Positions 1 to 8,812 are shown, counted from the first letter of the stretch. The stretch is 64,000 nt of DNA from DATJAJ01 sp035622335 (GCA_035622335.1 DASPVO010000077.1:1-64000), one strand, 5' to 3'. Notes: generated by a model from the sequence alone, not told the origin. Numbers and translations: made by a program.

Positions 1-445
1 AATACATCCGCTCAGCTTCTTCACCGTTGAACGCGCTCTTCTGAAACTTGGTCACTTTCACTATCTGAGCATCAACTTTGTCTCTCAGTTCAACTCCTCT
101 TCTTCTCAGGTGATTGAAGACGGTGGCGGGACTCACAAGGCTGCCTGAGATGTCCTTGAGCGACTCTCCCGCCCCGTACCTCCTGACCCACTCGTCGACC
201 ATCTCCGGCGTCACTGTTCTGATGTGCTCGGCGGCATCCCTCCTCGCGATGCCAGCCCTCTTCAAGTGATACAGGATCGTGGACTCGGCGGTCTTGGGGC
301 TAGCATATCTCAGCCCGTACCTCTCAGCAATCTTTGCAGCCGAGAGTCGCTGCCGGACGTAGAGCTCCTCCAGGTCCTCCCTCCTCGGCGGCCATTGCAG
401 TTCGGACAACGGAGGCGGAAGGCGAAATCGTAGATAAGCCCCCAT
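1..445 (-). CDS. HTH DNA-binding protein, 3' part cut by window edge
   Basis: Reading the minus strand from an ATG at 445 gives about 148 residues with no stop up to the window edge, so the C-terminus is missing. Two helix-turn-helix-like stretches are visible: residues about 27-60 (RLSAAKIAERYG followed by TILYHLKRAGI) and about 72-105 (SLKDISG followed by PATVFNHLRRRGVEL). The visible end runs into KSAFNGEEAERMY, which resembles the lead-in of LAGLIDADG-like domains attached to HTH modules in some archaeal proteins; that last point is inference because the domain is cut off. The protein is arginine-rich at both HTH units, as expected for DNA binding. It is divergent from mmsA, and could be a regulator or a homing-endonuclease relative. 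Function not assigned. Confidence 0.7.
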   Translation of the reverse strand, partial: MGAYLRFRLPPPLSELQWPPRREDLEELYVRQRLSAAKIAERYGLRYASPKTAESTILYHLKRAGIARRDAAEHIRTVTPEMVDEWVRRYGAGESLKDISGSLVSPATVFNHLRRRGVELRDKVDAQIVKVTKFQKSAFNGEEAERMY

Positions 446-492
446 GCAATTGAGATGCTGTCCTGGTTCTAGGACACTGCGACATGACCAAA

Positions 493-500
493 CCGTATTT
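493..500 (+). promoter_or_regulatory. TATA box of mmsA, deciding its start
   Basis: The sequence CGTATTTA lies about 27-34 nt before the ATG at 527. Archaeal TATA boxes sit about 26 nt before the transcription start, so this places the transcript 5' end at or next to ATG 527 (leaderless) and argues against the in-frame GTG at 503, which would lie only 3 nt after the box. Confidence 0.55.
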
Positions 501-526
501 ATGTGCCCGGTGGTTCGGGCCGGCGA

Positions 527-1984
527 ATGCAGGCAGAACGGCTCCAACTGCTGGTCGGGGGGGAGTGGAAGGAATCCCAGTCCCAGGACGTCAGGCCCAC
601 GTTCAACCCAGCCGAGGGCAAGGCGATAGCAGGCGTTCCCTTCAGCACTAGAGACGAGGTGAGAGCGGCGGTCGATTCCGGTGCGGAGAGGTTCGAGTCC
701 TGGAAGAACGTCCCCATCCTCGAGCGCGTACAGTACCTGTTCAGGATGAAGCAGGTACTCGAATCGGAGGCCGAGAAGCTCGCTGTCCTCAACACGCAGA
801 ACCACGGTAAGACGCTCGAAGAGAGCAGGGGCGACCTGAAGAGGACGATAGAGAACGTCGACTCTGCGATAGCGGTCGCCTACACGCTCGCCAAGGGCTC
901 GACTCTCGACCAGATATCGCCCGGTGTGGACGTCTCGATGTCGAAGGAGCCGCTCGGGGTTTTCTCGATCGTCTGCCCGTTCAACTTCCCGCTCATGATC
1001 CCGTTCTGGTTCATACCCTACGCCGTCGTGCTGGGCGACACTGTGGTTGTCAAGCCGAGCGAGGTCACGCCCCTCCCGATGCAGAGGGTCGCTCACCTGC
1101 TGCAGGAGGAGGTCAAGCTTCCCGCGGGCGTATTCAACATGGTCCATGGCGGTGCGGACGTGGTCGAGGCGCTCATCTCGGAGCCTTCGGTGAAGGGCGT
1201 CACCTTCGTCGGGTCGACCCCCGTGGCGAGGCGCGTCTTCGAACTCGCGGGGAAGCAGGGCAAGAGGTCTATCGTGAACGGAGGGGCGAAGAACAGCGTC
1301 GTCGTCACCCCGGCGGCCGACCTGGACGCGTCGGTCCCGGCGATAGTGTCGTCATTCTTCGGCAACTCCGGCCAGAGGTGCCTCGCGGGGGCGAACCTCG
1401 TCGCCGTGGGCGAGTCGGAGGATGGGATTCTGCCCAGGTTCGCGAGGGCGTCGTCGGGCCTGCGCGTGGGCGACGGTCTCGAGCCTGGGACGCAGATGGG
1501 ACCGGTTGTCTCGAAGGCCGCGAAGGAGAGGATATCCGGGTACGTGGAGAAGGGCCTCGACGAGGGAGCGAGGCTCGTCGCCGACGGCAGGGAGGCGCGC
1601 GTGGCCGAACACCCCGACGGTTTCTACCTCGGCGCCACGGTCTTTTCGGGCGTCACGCCGGAGATGAAGATCGCGAAGGACGAGATCTTCGGGCCCGTGG
1701 CGAGCGTGCTCCGCGTCGGGAGCCTGGATGAGGCGATAGAGCAGATCAACCACGCTACGCCCTACGGGAACATGGCGAGCATCTTCACGACCAGCGGCCG
1801 CGAGGCCAGGGAATTCAGGAGGAGGGTGAACGCGGGGAACGTCGGGATAAACGTCGGCGTGCCTGCGCCGTCAGGATACTTCCCCTTCGGCGGGATGCGG
1901 GACTCCTTCTTCGGGACGCTGCACCCGCAGATCGACTCTGTCGACTTCTTCACCGACAGGAAGGTCACCATCTCCCGCTGGTAG
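527..1984 (+). CDS. mmsA: CoA-acylating methylmalonate/malonate-semialdehyde dehydrogenase
   Basis: 485-residue aldehyde dehydrogenase of the MmsA/IolA family. It oxidises malonic or methylmalonic semialdehyde with NAD and CoA to acetyl- or propionyl-CoA plus CO2, the last step of inositol breakdown and also part of valine and thymine breakdown. Visible signatures are the FNFPLMIPFWF stretch typical of this branch, the NAD-binding VVKPSE, GFVGSTPVA-type loop (FVGSTPVARR) and the catalytic cysteine at about residue 285 in NSGQRCLAG. The family's usual length is about 485-500. Start chosen at ATG 527 from the TATA box spacing. It converges on iolB with a 7-nt gap. Context with iolB, iolC and the aldolase supports the IolA role rather than amino acid catabolism alone. 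Confidence 0.93.
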   Translation: MQAERLQLLVGGEWKESQSQDVRPTFNPAEGKAIAGVPFSTRDEVRAAVDSGAERFESWKNVPILERVQYLFRMKQVLESEAEKLAVLNTQNHGKTLEESRGDLKRTIENVDSAIAVAYTLAKGSTLDQISPGVDVSMSKEPLGVFSIVCPFNFPLMIPFWFIPYAVVLGDTVVVKPSEVTPLPMQRVAHLLQEEVKLPAGVFNMVHGGADVVEALISEPSVKGVTFVGSTPVARRVFELAGKQGKRSIVNGGAKNSVVVTPAADLDASVPAIVSSFFGNSGQRCLAGANLVAVGESEDGILPRFARASSGLRVGDGLEPGTQMGPVVSKAAKERISGYVEKGLDEGARLVADGREARVAEHPDGFYLGATVFSGVTPEMKIAKDEIFGPVASVLRVGSLDEAIEQINHATPYGNMASIFTTSGREAREFRRRVNAGNVGINVGVPAPSGYFPFGGMRDSFFGTLHPQIDSVDFFTDRKVTISRW

Positions 1985-1991
1985 GCTTCGT

Positions 1992-2738
1992 TCACTTCGT
2001 GGTTAGATGGGTGGCGCCCATCGGGAGGCTGCTGTACTCGGGGTGGAGCTCCACGGAGAGGTCTCTCTGCTTAGGGTCCGCGCTGATTATCCAGACGAAG
2101 TTCATCCCGACGCTCGGAGTCGCGACATTGGGATGGTAGCCGCGCTCGAAGAGCACGGAGTCGCCCTCCCTCACGACGAACGCCTTCTCGTCGCCTTCCG
2201 CCGCGACCACCTGGACGCCGAACTTTCTACCCATCCCGTAGTAGACGTAGACCTCAGGCTTCCCGTCGTGCCTGTGGGGAGGGAAGCTTGTCCAGTTGCC
2301 CGGCTGGCCTTCGACGAAGCCGACGATGAACCTGTTCGCAGGGTCTCGCTCCCCGAGCATGGTGTAGATCCTCCTGCTGTAGGGGGGAAGGCCCGACTCG
2401 ATCGCCGGTGTGTCGGAGAAACGCTTGACGTACGCCCCATAGGCCGTCCCCGCTGGTGCGCGCGCGATGAGCAAGTCTGTTGGCCCCCGGGCGACGACCT
2501 CGAATCGAGAGCCTCGGGGAAGATAGCAGACGTCCTTTTCCCCGAGCTCGAAGCTCTCCCTCTTCTCTGAGACTGTCAGCTTGACCCGCCCAGCCATCGG
2601 GATGACGAGCGCCTCGGCCCCTCCGGTCTCGGACTCGAACTCCAGCCTCTCCCTCATTCGAAGACGGCTGACGTTCATTTCGGGGATGTCGCAGAGGTGC
2701 TCGAGCTCGTCGACGGCCCCGCTGTCCCTGTGCATCAT
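1992..2738 (-). CDS. iolB: 5-deoxy-glucuronate isomerase (KduI/IolB family)
   Basis: 248-residue double-cupin isomerase that converts 5-deoxy-D-glucuronate to 2-deoxy-5-keto-D-gluconate in myo-inositol catabolism. The metal-binding motif HRHDGKPEVYVYY (His, His, Glu) is seen at about residues 155-167, and a second pattern around GYHPNVATPSVGMNFVWI supplies the late histidine of the family. Length is close to the bacterial IolB (about 270). Two consecutive ATG codons start the frame; a TATA-like CTAAATAC overlaps the stop of iolC about 30 nt upstream, so iolB may have its own promoter as well as being read through from the aldolase-iolC operon. Family assignment is firm, substrate follows from the cluster. 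Confidence 0.9.
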   Translation of the reverse strand: MMHRDSGAVDELEHLCDIPEMNVSRLRMRERLEFESETGGAEALVIPMAGRVKLTVSEKRESFELGEKDVCYLPRGSRFEVVARGPTDLLIARAPAGTAYGAYVKRFSDTPAIESGLPPYSRRIYTMLGERDPANRFIVGFVEGQPGNWTSFPPHRHDGKPEVYVYYGMGRKFGVQVVAAEGDEKAFVVREGDSVLFERGYHPNVATPSVGMNFVWIISADPKQRDLSVELHPEYSSLPMGATHLTTK

Positions 2739-2769
2739 ACCGGAGCTGGCGAGCGGGCCGATTCCGTAT

Positions 2770-3747
2770 TTAGTCTTTGGAGGGTCCCGACGAGCGGTCG
2801 AAATGGTACCCTCGCTCCTTGAGGAAGCTCACGACCTGCGGGAGACGGGGCATCGATTCGGAACACGCGTGCCCTGTCACGACTATCGCGCCGCAGGCAT
2901 TTCCGAACAAAGCCGAAGCGCGAAGGCCCCAGCCGCGCAGGCTGCCGAACAGAAAGCCGGAGAGGAAACCGTCGCCGCCTCCCAGGCCCTTCAGCAGCCT
3001 AACCTCGAATCCCTGGGCGAAAGCCCTCTTCCCTCTCTCCACGACCGTGGAGCCCCTCGCACCCTGGGTGACGACGGCGACCTTCTCCTCCAGGCCCTTT
3101 ATGGCGCCGAGTGAACGTTCCAGACCCTCAACACCCGTTGCCGCGGCGTATTCACCGTCGTTCCCCACAAGGACATCTGAGTTCCTTATGGCCTCAGAAT
3201 AGAGTCGCACGCGGCTTCGGACGGGCATCGACCATAAAGCCGGCCGCCAGTCGAGGTTGAAGACGACTGTCTTGCCCAGCGCCCTTGCGGTACTCGCCGC
3301 CCGAAGTGTGGCGCTCCTGGAAGGGTCCTTGAGGAGGGCTGTCGCGGTGAAGAGGAGCACCCTCGTCCTCTCTATCGCCCTCTTGGGAACGTCCCTCTGC
3401 GTGAGGAAGAGGTCGGCGGCGTTCTCCCTGTAGAAAATGAACTTCGAGTCCTTACCGGGCGTGACCTCCCCGAAGACGATCCCGTTCTTCCTCCGGGGGT
3501 CGAGCCTGACGTTCGAGGTGTCCACGCCCTCCGCGGTGAGGTAGTTGACTATGAAACGCCCGAGCTCGTCGTCTCCGACGCGGGTCACCAGCGCGCAGTC
3601 CAGCCCGAGCCTCGCACCGCCCACGACGACGTTGGCCGTCGTCCCGCCGACGTACTTCGCGAACCTGCTCGCCCTTTCGAGCGGCTCTCCGTAGTCCAGC
3701 GAGTAGAAGTCTACACCCGCCCTCCCGAGCGCGAGAACGTCGGTCAT
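2770..3747 (-). CDS. iolC: PfkB-family sugar kinase, probable 5-dehydro-2-deoxygluconokinase
   Basis: 325-residue ribokinase-fold kinase expected to phosphorylate 2-deoxy-5-keto-D-gluconate with ATP. The N-terminal substrate-binding signature KYVGGTTANVVVGGARLG and the C-terminal anion-hole/catalytic signature LGGGDGFLSGFLFG (catalytic Asp; the usual GAGD reads GGGD) are both present. The region RKNGIVFGEVTPGKDSKFIFYREN matches the IolC subgroup, which has the conserved FYR-N pattern. Start taken at ATG 3747, which overlaps the TGA of the upstream aldolase as ATGA, so the two are translationally coupled; TTG at 3753 is an alternative. Order aldolase-iolC-iolB follows pathway neighbours in bacterial iol operons. 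Confidence 0.87.
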   Translation of the reverse strand: MTDVLALGRAGVDFYSLDYGEPLERASRFAKYVGGTTANVVVGGARLGLDCALVTRVGDDELGRFIVNYLTAEGVDTSNVRLDPRRKNGIVFGEVTPGKDSKFIFYRENAADLFLTQRDVPKRAIERTRVLLFTATALLKDPSRSATLRAASTARALGKTVVFNLDWRPALWSMPVRSRVRLYSEAIRNSDVLVGNDGEYAAATGVEGLERSLGAIKGLEEKVAVVTQGARGSTVVERGKRAFAQGFEVRLLKGLGGGDGFLSGFLFGSLRGWGLRASALFGNACGAIVVTGHACSESMPRLPQVVSFLKERGYHFDRSSGPSKD

Positions 3748-4787
3748 CGCCAAGACCTCGAGGAGCCGCCCCGCCTCTCTATCTCTCTCCTTGCTGTCCT
3801 TGCGCTGACCCCGCGATGGACCATCGAGGCGACAGCGCTGGCTATGGATGCCGGGTCACCCACAGGTGGATAGAGGAGGCTCCTGCCCATCAGGACTCCC
3901 CTGACGTTTGGACCGGCTCTCATGGCTGCCTCGACCTCGAGGAGCAGCTCGTCGATGTCGTTCGTCGCCTCGCCTCCAAGGAGCAGGATGGGGAGGGTGG
4001 TCGAGCGGACGACGCGGTCGAAACCCTCGCAGTATGGAAGCTTCAGCCACATCCTCGCGGAGGAGCTCGATAAAGCGCTAACGACACCCACGAGCCTGAT
4101 TATCTTCTCGGGGTCCCTGTCGAGCTTCGCACCAGCCTTCGAATTGACCGGGAGCGGTTCCACGAAGATCGGCAGGCCCTTCTCGCCGCACCGCCGTACA
4201 GCCCTGACGCAATACTCGAGTGTCCTGCCGGAGTCCCTGTCCTCCGGGTCGAGCCTGAGCAGGAACTTGCCTCCGTCCATGTTCATCGCGACGAGTCCGT
4301 CTGCGTCGTACCCCGTTTCCGCATCGTCCAGCTCGAATGCGCTGCCCGCCAGGCCTCCGCGGTTCATGCTGCCGATGAGCACCCTCCCGTCCAAGAGCTT
4401 CGAGGCCCTTCCGCCCGCTGCATGCCCTATGATCAGGAGCTCGTCGATTATGTCCGCGGTGGCAAGGACCCCGTCGAAGCGCGACCCCGAGAGCACTCTG
4501 ACTATCCTGGAGAGCAGTTCGCGCCTGTCCCCCATCCGTACGGAGTCGCCTCGGATGGCGGTCACCATCCGCCCAGGATGGTCGGCCGCGAGTATTGCGA
4601 GTCTTCCGTCGTCGGTGAGCTCCCGCCGGCGGCGTCTCTTTGCCGCCAGCCTTGCGGCGAGTGTTGGATCCCGCACTCTGAGCTCCGCGATCGAGGTGTA
4701 GACCTCATCGGAGACGAGCTCGTCCAGGGCGGGAGTCTTGTGTGAACGCGGCGTTGAGTTCTTGGCTGTAGGCAAGGTCGTGCGCAA
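3744..4787 (-). CDS. Class I-like (beta/alpha)8 aldolase, Cgl0158-like, candidate IolJ role
   Basis: 347 residues. The core from about residue 62 on (LAILAADHPGR) looks like DeoC/LacD/FbaB-type class I aldolases; a candidate Schiff-base lysine is seen in MWLKLPYCEGF (about residue 246) followed by the phosphate-loop-like LPILLLGGEATND and GVLMGRSLLY. The nearest family I recall is the Cgl0158 (beta/alpha)8 barrel group found in corynebacterial and actinobacterial inositol clusters. In context it would cleave 2-deoxy-5-keto-gluconate 6-phosphate to DHAP and malonate semialdehyde. The N-terminal 60 residues are basic and not part of the barrel. TTG start at 4787 lies about 20-25 nt after a TATA-like TTAAAAAG on the minus strand. 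Family fairly sure, exact substrate inferred. Confidence 0.78.
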   Translation of the reverse strand: MRTTLPTAKNSTPRSHKTPALDELVSDEVYTSIAELRVRDPTLAARLAAKRRRRRELTDDGRLAILAADHPGRMVTAIRGDSVRMGDRRELLSRIVRVLSGSRFDGVLATADIIDELLIIGHAAGGRASKLLDGRVLIGSMNRGGLAGSAFELDDAETGYDADGLVAMNMDGGKFLLRLDPEDRDSGRTLEYCVRAVRRCGEKGLPIFVEPLPVNSKAGAKLDRDPEKIIRLVGVVSALSSSSARMWLKLPYCEGFDRVVRSTTLPILLLGGEATNDIDELLLEVEAAMRAGPNVRGVLMGRSLLYPPVGDPASIASAVASMVHRGVSARTARREIERRGGSSRSWR

Positions 4788-4802
4788 CGCTTCCCCTCAA
4801 AC

Positions 4803-4813
4803 TCCTTTTTAAT
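4803..4813. promoter_or_regulatory. Shared AT-rich promoter element between divergent iol operon and ABC transporter operon
   Basis: The element CCTTTTTAATG lies between the TTG start at 4787 (minus) and the GTG start at 4825 (plus). Read on either strand it can serve as a TATA box placing a leaderless start at each gene, so aldolase-iolC-iolB and the transporter genes would be transcribed from one back-to-back promoter and could be co-regulated. Inferred from spacing only. Confidence 0.5.
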
Positions 4814-4824
4814 GCGGACGGGTC

Positions 4825-5862
4825 GTGCCCTCAATCTTGAACCTGCTGAGGTTTGCGCTCAGGAGGCTTCTGTTTGCGGTCTTCGTGCTCTTCGGCGTGC
4901 TCACCATCACGTTCGTCCTATCGCACCTGCTGGGGGGGAACGTTCTGCAAGCCTGGTTCGGGAAGGAATACGTCCTGCACCCGAACCTGGTAGCGCTCTA
5001 CCAGAAGACATACCATCTGAACGACCCCATATGGGTTCAGTTCGTCTACTACTTCGTCGGGATCCTTCGGGGCAACCTGGGCTTCTCTCCTTCGCGAGGT
5101 TTCGAGCCCGTCTCCCAGGTGATAGAGCAGACGCTCCCGTATACGCTCCAGGTCGTGCTGACCGCATTCGTCGTCTGCGTCGTCATCGGGCTCGCGCTCG
5201 GGATCGTCTCGGCGCGTTACTACAAGTCTCCCGTGGACAGATTCATACGCGTCTTCTACATCGGAGCCTACTCGTCTCCTCCCTACTTCATCGGAGTGGT
5301 CGTCCTGATCATATTCGCGTACTACTTCCGGATACTACCCAGCGGCGGCTACTACAATCCGGCCATCGCGAACCAGCCCACGGTGATCACGGGCTTGCCC
5401 ATCGTAGACAGCCTGGTCGAAGGGAACTGGGCCTACTTCGCGAGCGCCGCGAGATACCTCATCCTCCCGAGCCTGGCCCTGGCCCTCGCCACCTTCGGCA
5501 TCATCACCCGTGTGGCCCGCAGTGCGCTGCTGGACGTCATGCAGATGGACTACATCAGGACCGCGAGGGCGAAGGGACTCGAAGAGGGGAAGTTGTTCTC
5601 AAGGCACGCACTACCCAACGCGGCCGTGTCTCTCATCACGATATCATCCCTGGTCATGACATTCCTGATTACCGGGAGCATCTTCGTTGAGATAATATTC
5701 TCGTATCCAGGCATCGGACCGTATCTGCAGCTCGCGCTCCAGAACGAAGACTATCCAGGGATCATCGGTGTGACCCTGGTCTTCGCCGCCATCATTGTGA
5801 CGACCAACTTCCTGGCGGACGTGCTCTACGCCTATGCCGACCCGCAGATAAGACTGGGTTGA
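4825..5862 (+). CDS. ABC transporter permease, DppB/OppB type
   Basis: 345-residue inner-membrane subunit of a peptide/opine/nickel/oligosaccharide-class importer. It opens with the family's N-terminal helix and FGVLTITFVLSHL, and carries the EAA-like cytoplasmic loop DYIRTARAKGLEEGKLFSRHALPNA before the last two helices, the site that contacts the ATPases. About six membrane segments are seen. GTG start at 4825 is set by the upstream AT-rich box. First gene of a five-gene run (permease, permease, ATPase, ATPase, binding protein). Embedded in the inositol cluster and divergent from the catabolic operon, so the cargo may be inositol or an inositol-bearing compound; families of this class in archaea also import sugars and peptides. 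Confidence 0.9.
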   Translation: MPSILNLLRFALRRLLFAVFVLFGVLTITFVLSHLLGGNVLQAWFGKEYVLHPNLVALYQKTYHLNDPIWVQFVYYFVGILRGNLGFSPSRGFEPVSQVIEQTLPYTLQVVLTAFVVCVVIGLALGIVSARYYKSPVDRFIRVFYIGAYSSPPYFIGVVVLIIFAYYFRILPSGGYYNPAIANQPTVITGLPIVDSLVEGNWAYFASAARYLILPSLALALATFGIITRVARSALLDVMQMDYIRTARAKGLEEGKLFSRHALPNAAVSLITISSLVMTFLITGSIFVEIIFSYPGIGPYLQLALQNEDYPGIIGVTLVFAAIIVTTNFLADVLYAYADPQIRLG

Positions 5863-5866
5863 TAGA

Positions 5867-6733
5867 ATGAGAAACACCTCTCTTGGCGGCTTCCGGTCCT
5901 TCCTCAGGATGTTGAGGAGGAGCAGAGAGGCGATCCTCGGGTTTGCGATAGTCCTCGCCTACCTCTTGGTCGGCCTTCTGGTTGAGCTGGCCGACCTTCT
6001 CCACTTCCACTTGCTCCCGTACTCCGTGACGCAGTCCTCTGGCGCTCCGCTGTCTCCCCCCTCACTCGCACATCTTCTGGGCACGGACAACCTGGGGAGG
6101 GACCTCTTCAGCAGAATGCTCTCGGCCACTCCCTACGACGTGGCCATCGGGTACGTCGTGGTAGGGTTCGCGCTCGTCGTGGGGTTGCTGCTGGGCGGTT
6201 ACGCGGGACTCAGGGGAGGGATCCTTGACGAACTGCTCATGAGGTTCACGGACGTTTTCTTCGCGCTTCCCGTGCTTCTCATCGCGCTCGTCATCGCGGC
6301 CGCCCTGAACAGTCAGGGTCTGACGGAGACAGCGATAGCCTTGATGATAGTGTGGTGGCCAGCGTACGCGAGGCTGGCGAGGGGAGAGGCTCTCAAGGTC
6401 GCGCACCAGAATTACATCGAGGCGGCGAAGCTGTCGGGACAGGGGTCGGTGAGGATGCTGTTCAGGCACGTCCTCCCCAACATATCGGGCACGATGCTGG
6501 TGTACGCGACACTCGACCTTGGAACGGTGCTTCTTACCTACTCGGGGTTGACCTTCCTCGGACTCGGCGTCCACCCTCCGACTCCCGACTGGGGCGCCAT
6601 GATCACGACATACAAGGACTACATCCTGAGCGCGCCGTGGCTCGCGTTCTTTCCAGGACTGACCATCTCCCTAGGGGTGATAGGGTTCAGCCTGCTGGGT
6701 GACGGTGTCAAGGAAGCTAGGGAGGCCAGGTAG
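5867..6733 (+). CDS. ABC transporter permease, DppC/OppC type
   Basis: 288 residues, the partner permease. Typical features are the N-terminal single helix (GFAIVLAYLLVGLLVELA), the conserved HLLGTDNLGRDLFSRML motif of the DppC group at about residues 68-85, and the EAA loop NYIEAAKLSGQGSVRMLFRH. Six transmembrane segments are expected. ATG start 4 nt after the stop of the first permease. Its end overlaps the next gene by 35 nt, so the operon is compact and translationally coupled. Confidence 0.9.
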   Translation: MRNTSLGGFRSFLRMLRRSREAILGFAIVLAYLLVGLLVELADLLHFHLLPYSVTQSSGAPLSPPSLAHLLGTDNLGRDLFSRMLSATPYDVAIGYVVVGFALVVGLLLGGYAGLRGGILDELLMRFTDVFFALPVLLIALVIAAALNSQGLTETAIALMIVWWPAYARLARGEALKVAHQNYIEAAKLSGQGSVRMLFRHVLPNISGTMLVYATLDLGTVLLTYSGLTFLGLGVHPPTPDWGAMITTYKDYILSAPWLAFFPGLTISLGVIGFSLLGDGVKEAREAR

Positions 6734-7793
6734 CACGCCGAGCCTCCTAGATGCGAAGGGCCTGACCGTGTGCTACGAGACGGGCATGGGCAGGGTAAAA
6801 GCGCTCTCGTCTGTAGACCTCGCCATCCAGGGCAGAGAGTTCCTCGCGGTCGTGGGTGAGTCGGGATGTGGGAAGACCACACTAGGTCTGTCTCTGATCG
6901 GGCTTCTTCCCCCGAAGTCAGCGAGAGTGACGGGGGGTTCGATAGGTTACAAGGGGGTCGACCTCGCGCATTTGTCCCAGAGCGAGCTAAGACACTACAG
7001 GGGGTCGGAGATATCGATGATATTCCAGGAACCGCTAACCAGCCTGAACCCTCTGAGACGGGTGGGAAACCAGATCGCGGAGGCGATAATCCTCCGGAAG
7101 GAGAGGAAGGAAGGAAGGACAGGGCCGGGGGAAACGGGCCTGAGAGTGTACGACTCCCGTAGTTCAGACATCCCTAGGCTCCCGCGGTTCGGCAAGAAGC
7201 TCCCAAGGAGTCTGAGGTCCGAGGTGAGCGAGCTGCTCCGTCTCGTCCGCATCCCAGACCCGGAGCAGATCATAGACAGATACCCGTTCGAACTCTCCGG
7301 CGGGATGAGGCAGAGGGTCATGATCGCGATGGCACTCTCCCAGCAGCCGGCTCTGTTGATAGCTGACGAGCCGACGACGGCCCTCGACGTCACCACCCAG
7401 GCGCAGGTGCTTCGTTTGATGAGCGAGATCAGGGACAAGTTGGGGACCACGATCGTGCTGGTGACGCACGACCTAGCGGTCGCAAGCCAGGTCGCTGACA
7501 GGGTCATCGTGATGTACGCGGGGGAGATCGTGGAGGACGCCAGCATCTACGAGCTGTTCTCGGACCCTCAGCATCCCTACACCAAGGGGTTGCTGGCCTG
7601 CATCCCCAAGGGGACGAGACGGGACGCGAGCCTGGTCCCCATCAAGGGTTCGATCCCTGACCTGACGATAGAAAGGGTGGGCTGCAAGTTCCAGCCCCGC
7701 TGCCCCTATTCGATGCAGCGCTGTTCAGAGAAGGACCCTGTGCTCGTAAGGACCAAGGAAAACCACGAGGTGGCTTGTTTCCTGTATGGCTAG
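6699..7793 (+). CDS. ABC transporter ATPase, DppD/OppD type
   Basis: 364-residue ATPase. Walker A GESGCGKTTLGLS at about residue 50-62, ABC signature LSGGMRQRVMIAMAL, Walker B LLIADEPTTALDVT and switch His in VTHDLAV are all intact. The C-terminal extension has the OppD/OppF cysteine cluster (GCKFQPRCPYSMQRC), which in relatives binds an iron-sulfur cluster. An unusual charged stretch (KERKEGRTGPGETG, about residues 130-145) lengthens the loop after the Q-loop. The GTG start at 6699 overlaps the permease; a later start is possible but no better signal is seen. Confidence 0.9.
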   Translation: MTVSRKLGRPGSTPSLLDAKGLTVCYETGMGRVKALSSVDLAIQGREFLAVVGESGCGKTTLGLSLIGLLPPKSARVTGGSIGYKGVDLAHLSQSELRHYRGSEISMIFQEPLTSLNPLRRVGNQIAEAIILRKERKEGRTGPGETGLRVYDSRSSDIPRLPRFGKKLPRSLRSEVSELLRLVRIPDPEQIIDRYPFELSGGMRQRVMIAMALSQQPALLIADEPTTALDVTTQAQVLRLMSEIRDKLGTTIVLVTHDLAVASQVADRVIVMYAGEIVEDASIYELFSDPQHPYTKGLLACIPKGTRRDASLVPIKGSIPDLTIERVGCKFQPRCPYSMQRCSEKDPVLVRTKENHEVACFLYG

Positions 7794-8775
7794 CGCGACA
7801 CCCATCCTGCAGACCGTCGACCTCAGGAAATACTATCCGATCAAGGAGGGGATCGGGCTACCCAGGAGGAGAGCGCAGCGTTTCGTGAAAGCGGTGGACG
7901 GCGTCTCCATCTCGATAGCCGAAGGCGCCACCGTTGCGGTCGTAGGGGAGTCCGGCTGCGGCAAGACGACGCTCGCGAGGACGATCGCAATGCTGACGCC
8001 GCCGACCGCCGGGAAGATACTGTTCGAGGGAGTGCCCGTGAACCCGCGCAGAGACGCCCGCAAGATATACACGAAGCTACAGATGGTCTTTCAGGACCCG
8101 GACTCCTCGCTCGACCCGCACATGTCGGTCGGGGACGTGATAGGAGAGCCTCTCCGAGGCCTCACGAAGTTGTCCGGCAGAGAGGTCAGGGAGACGGTCA
8201 TACGGACCTTGACCGACGTGGGGATGGGTGAGGACTACTTCGACAGGCTTCCGAGACAGTTGAGCGGTGGCCAGAAGCAGAGGATCGCCATCGCGAGGGC
8301 GATATCGACGCACCCCAAGCTCCTAATCCTCGACGAGCCGACGAGCGCTCTCGACGCCTCCGTCCAGGCTCAGATTCTCTCCCTTCTCGTAAAGCTTCAA
8401 GACCAGTATGGCCTCTCCTACATGCTGATCACACACAACATCGCCGTCGCCGGTTACCTCTCCGACACGGTAGCGGTGATGTACGCCGGGAACCTGGTGG
8501 AGTTCGGCCCCGCGGAAGAGGTGCTGAAGAAGCCCAGGCACCCGTACACCGTCACGCTCATCGCTTCGGCGCCGACGCCCGACCCCTGGAACAGGCATCT
8601 CCTCTCGACGGAGATATCCGGCGAGGTCCCCAGCGCGATTGACCCTCCGAAGGGATGCAAGTTCAACCCGAGGTGTCCATTCGCGGAGGAGATCTGCACG
8701 TCGGAGGTACCCGTCCTCGAGGAGGTCTCGACGGGCCACTGGGCTGCTTGCCACTTCCCGGAGAAGACTGCCTGA
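7786..8775 (+). CDS. ABC transporter ATPase, DppF/OppF type
   Basis: 329-residue second ATPase. Walker A GESGCGKTTLART, signature LSGGQKQRIAIARAI, Walker B LLILDEPTSALDAS and H-loop ITHNIAV are complete. N-terminal TVDLRKYYPIKEG is typical of the DppF partner, and the C-terminal cysteines (GCKFNPRCPFAEEIC) match those of the other ATPase. It overlaps the upstream ATPase by 8 nt, indicating coupled translation. It would form a heterodimer with the preceding gene product. Confidence 0.9.
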   Translation: MASATPILQTVDLRKYYPIKEGIGLPRRRAQRFVKAVDGVSISIAEGATVAVVGESGCGKTTLARTIAMLTPPTAGKILFEGVPVNPRRDARKIYTKLQMVFQDPDSSLDPHMSVGDVIGEPLRGLTKLSGREVRETVIRTLTDVGMGEDYFDRLPRQLSGGQKQRIAIARAISTHPKLLILDEPTSALDASVQAQILSLLVKLQDQYGLSYMLITHNIAVAGYLSDTVAVMYAGNLVEFGPAEEVLKKPRHPYTVTLIASAPTPDPWNRHLLSTEISGEVPSAIDPPKGCKFNPRCPFAEEICTSEVPVLEEVSTGHWAACHFPEKTA

Positions 8776-8812
8776 CTCTCGAAAATCGGTCAAACGTCTC
8801 CAAAATCGCCAG

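Noticed and set aside
224..433. Plus-strand 69-codon frame at the left edge
   Set aside because: The minus strand reads through the same stretch as a coherent HTH protein without stops, while the plus-strand peptide has no recognisable pattern.
503..526. GTG start of mmsA 24 nt upstream
   Set aside because: It lies only 3 nt after the TATA-like box; ATG 527 fits the usual spacing and the family start.
3922..4701. Plus-strand frame of 259 codons opposite the aldolase gene
   Set aside because: Serine-rich shadow of a well-supported minus-strand aldolase; no promoter and no family match.
4775..4828. GGTCGTGC direct repeat flanking the iol/transporter promoter
   Set aside because: Eight bases, inside the start codon regions of both genes and without symmetry; likely chance.
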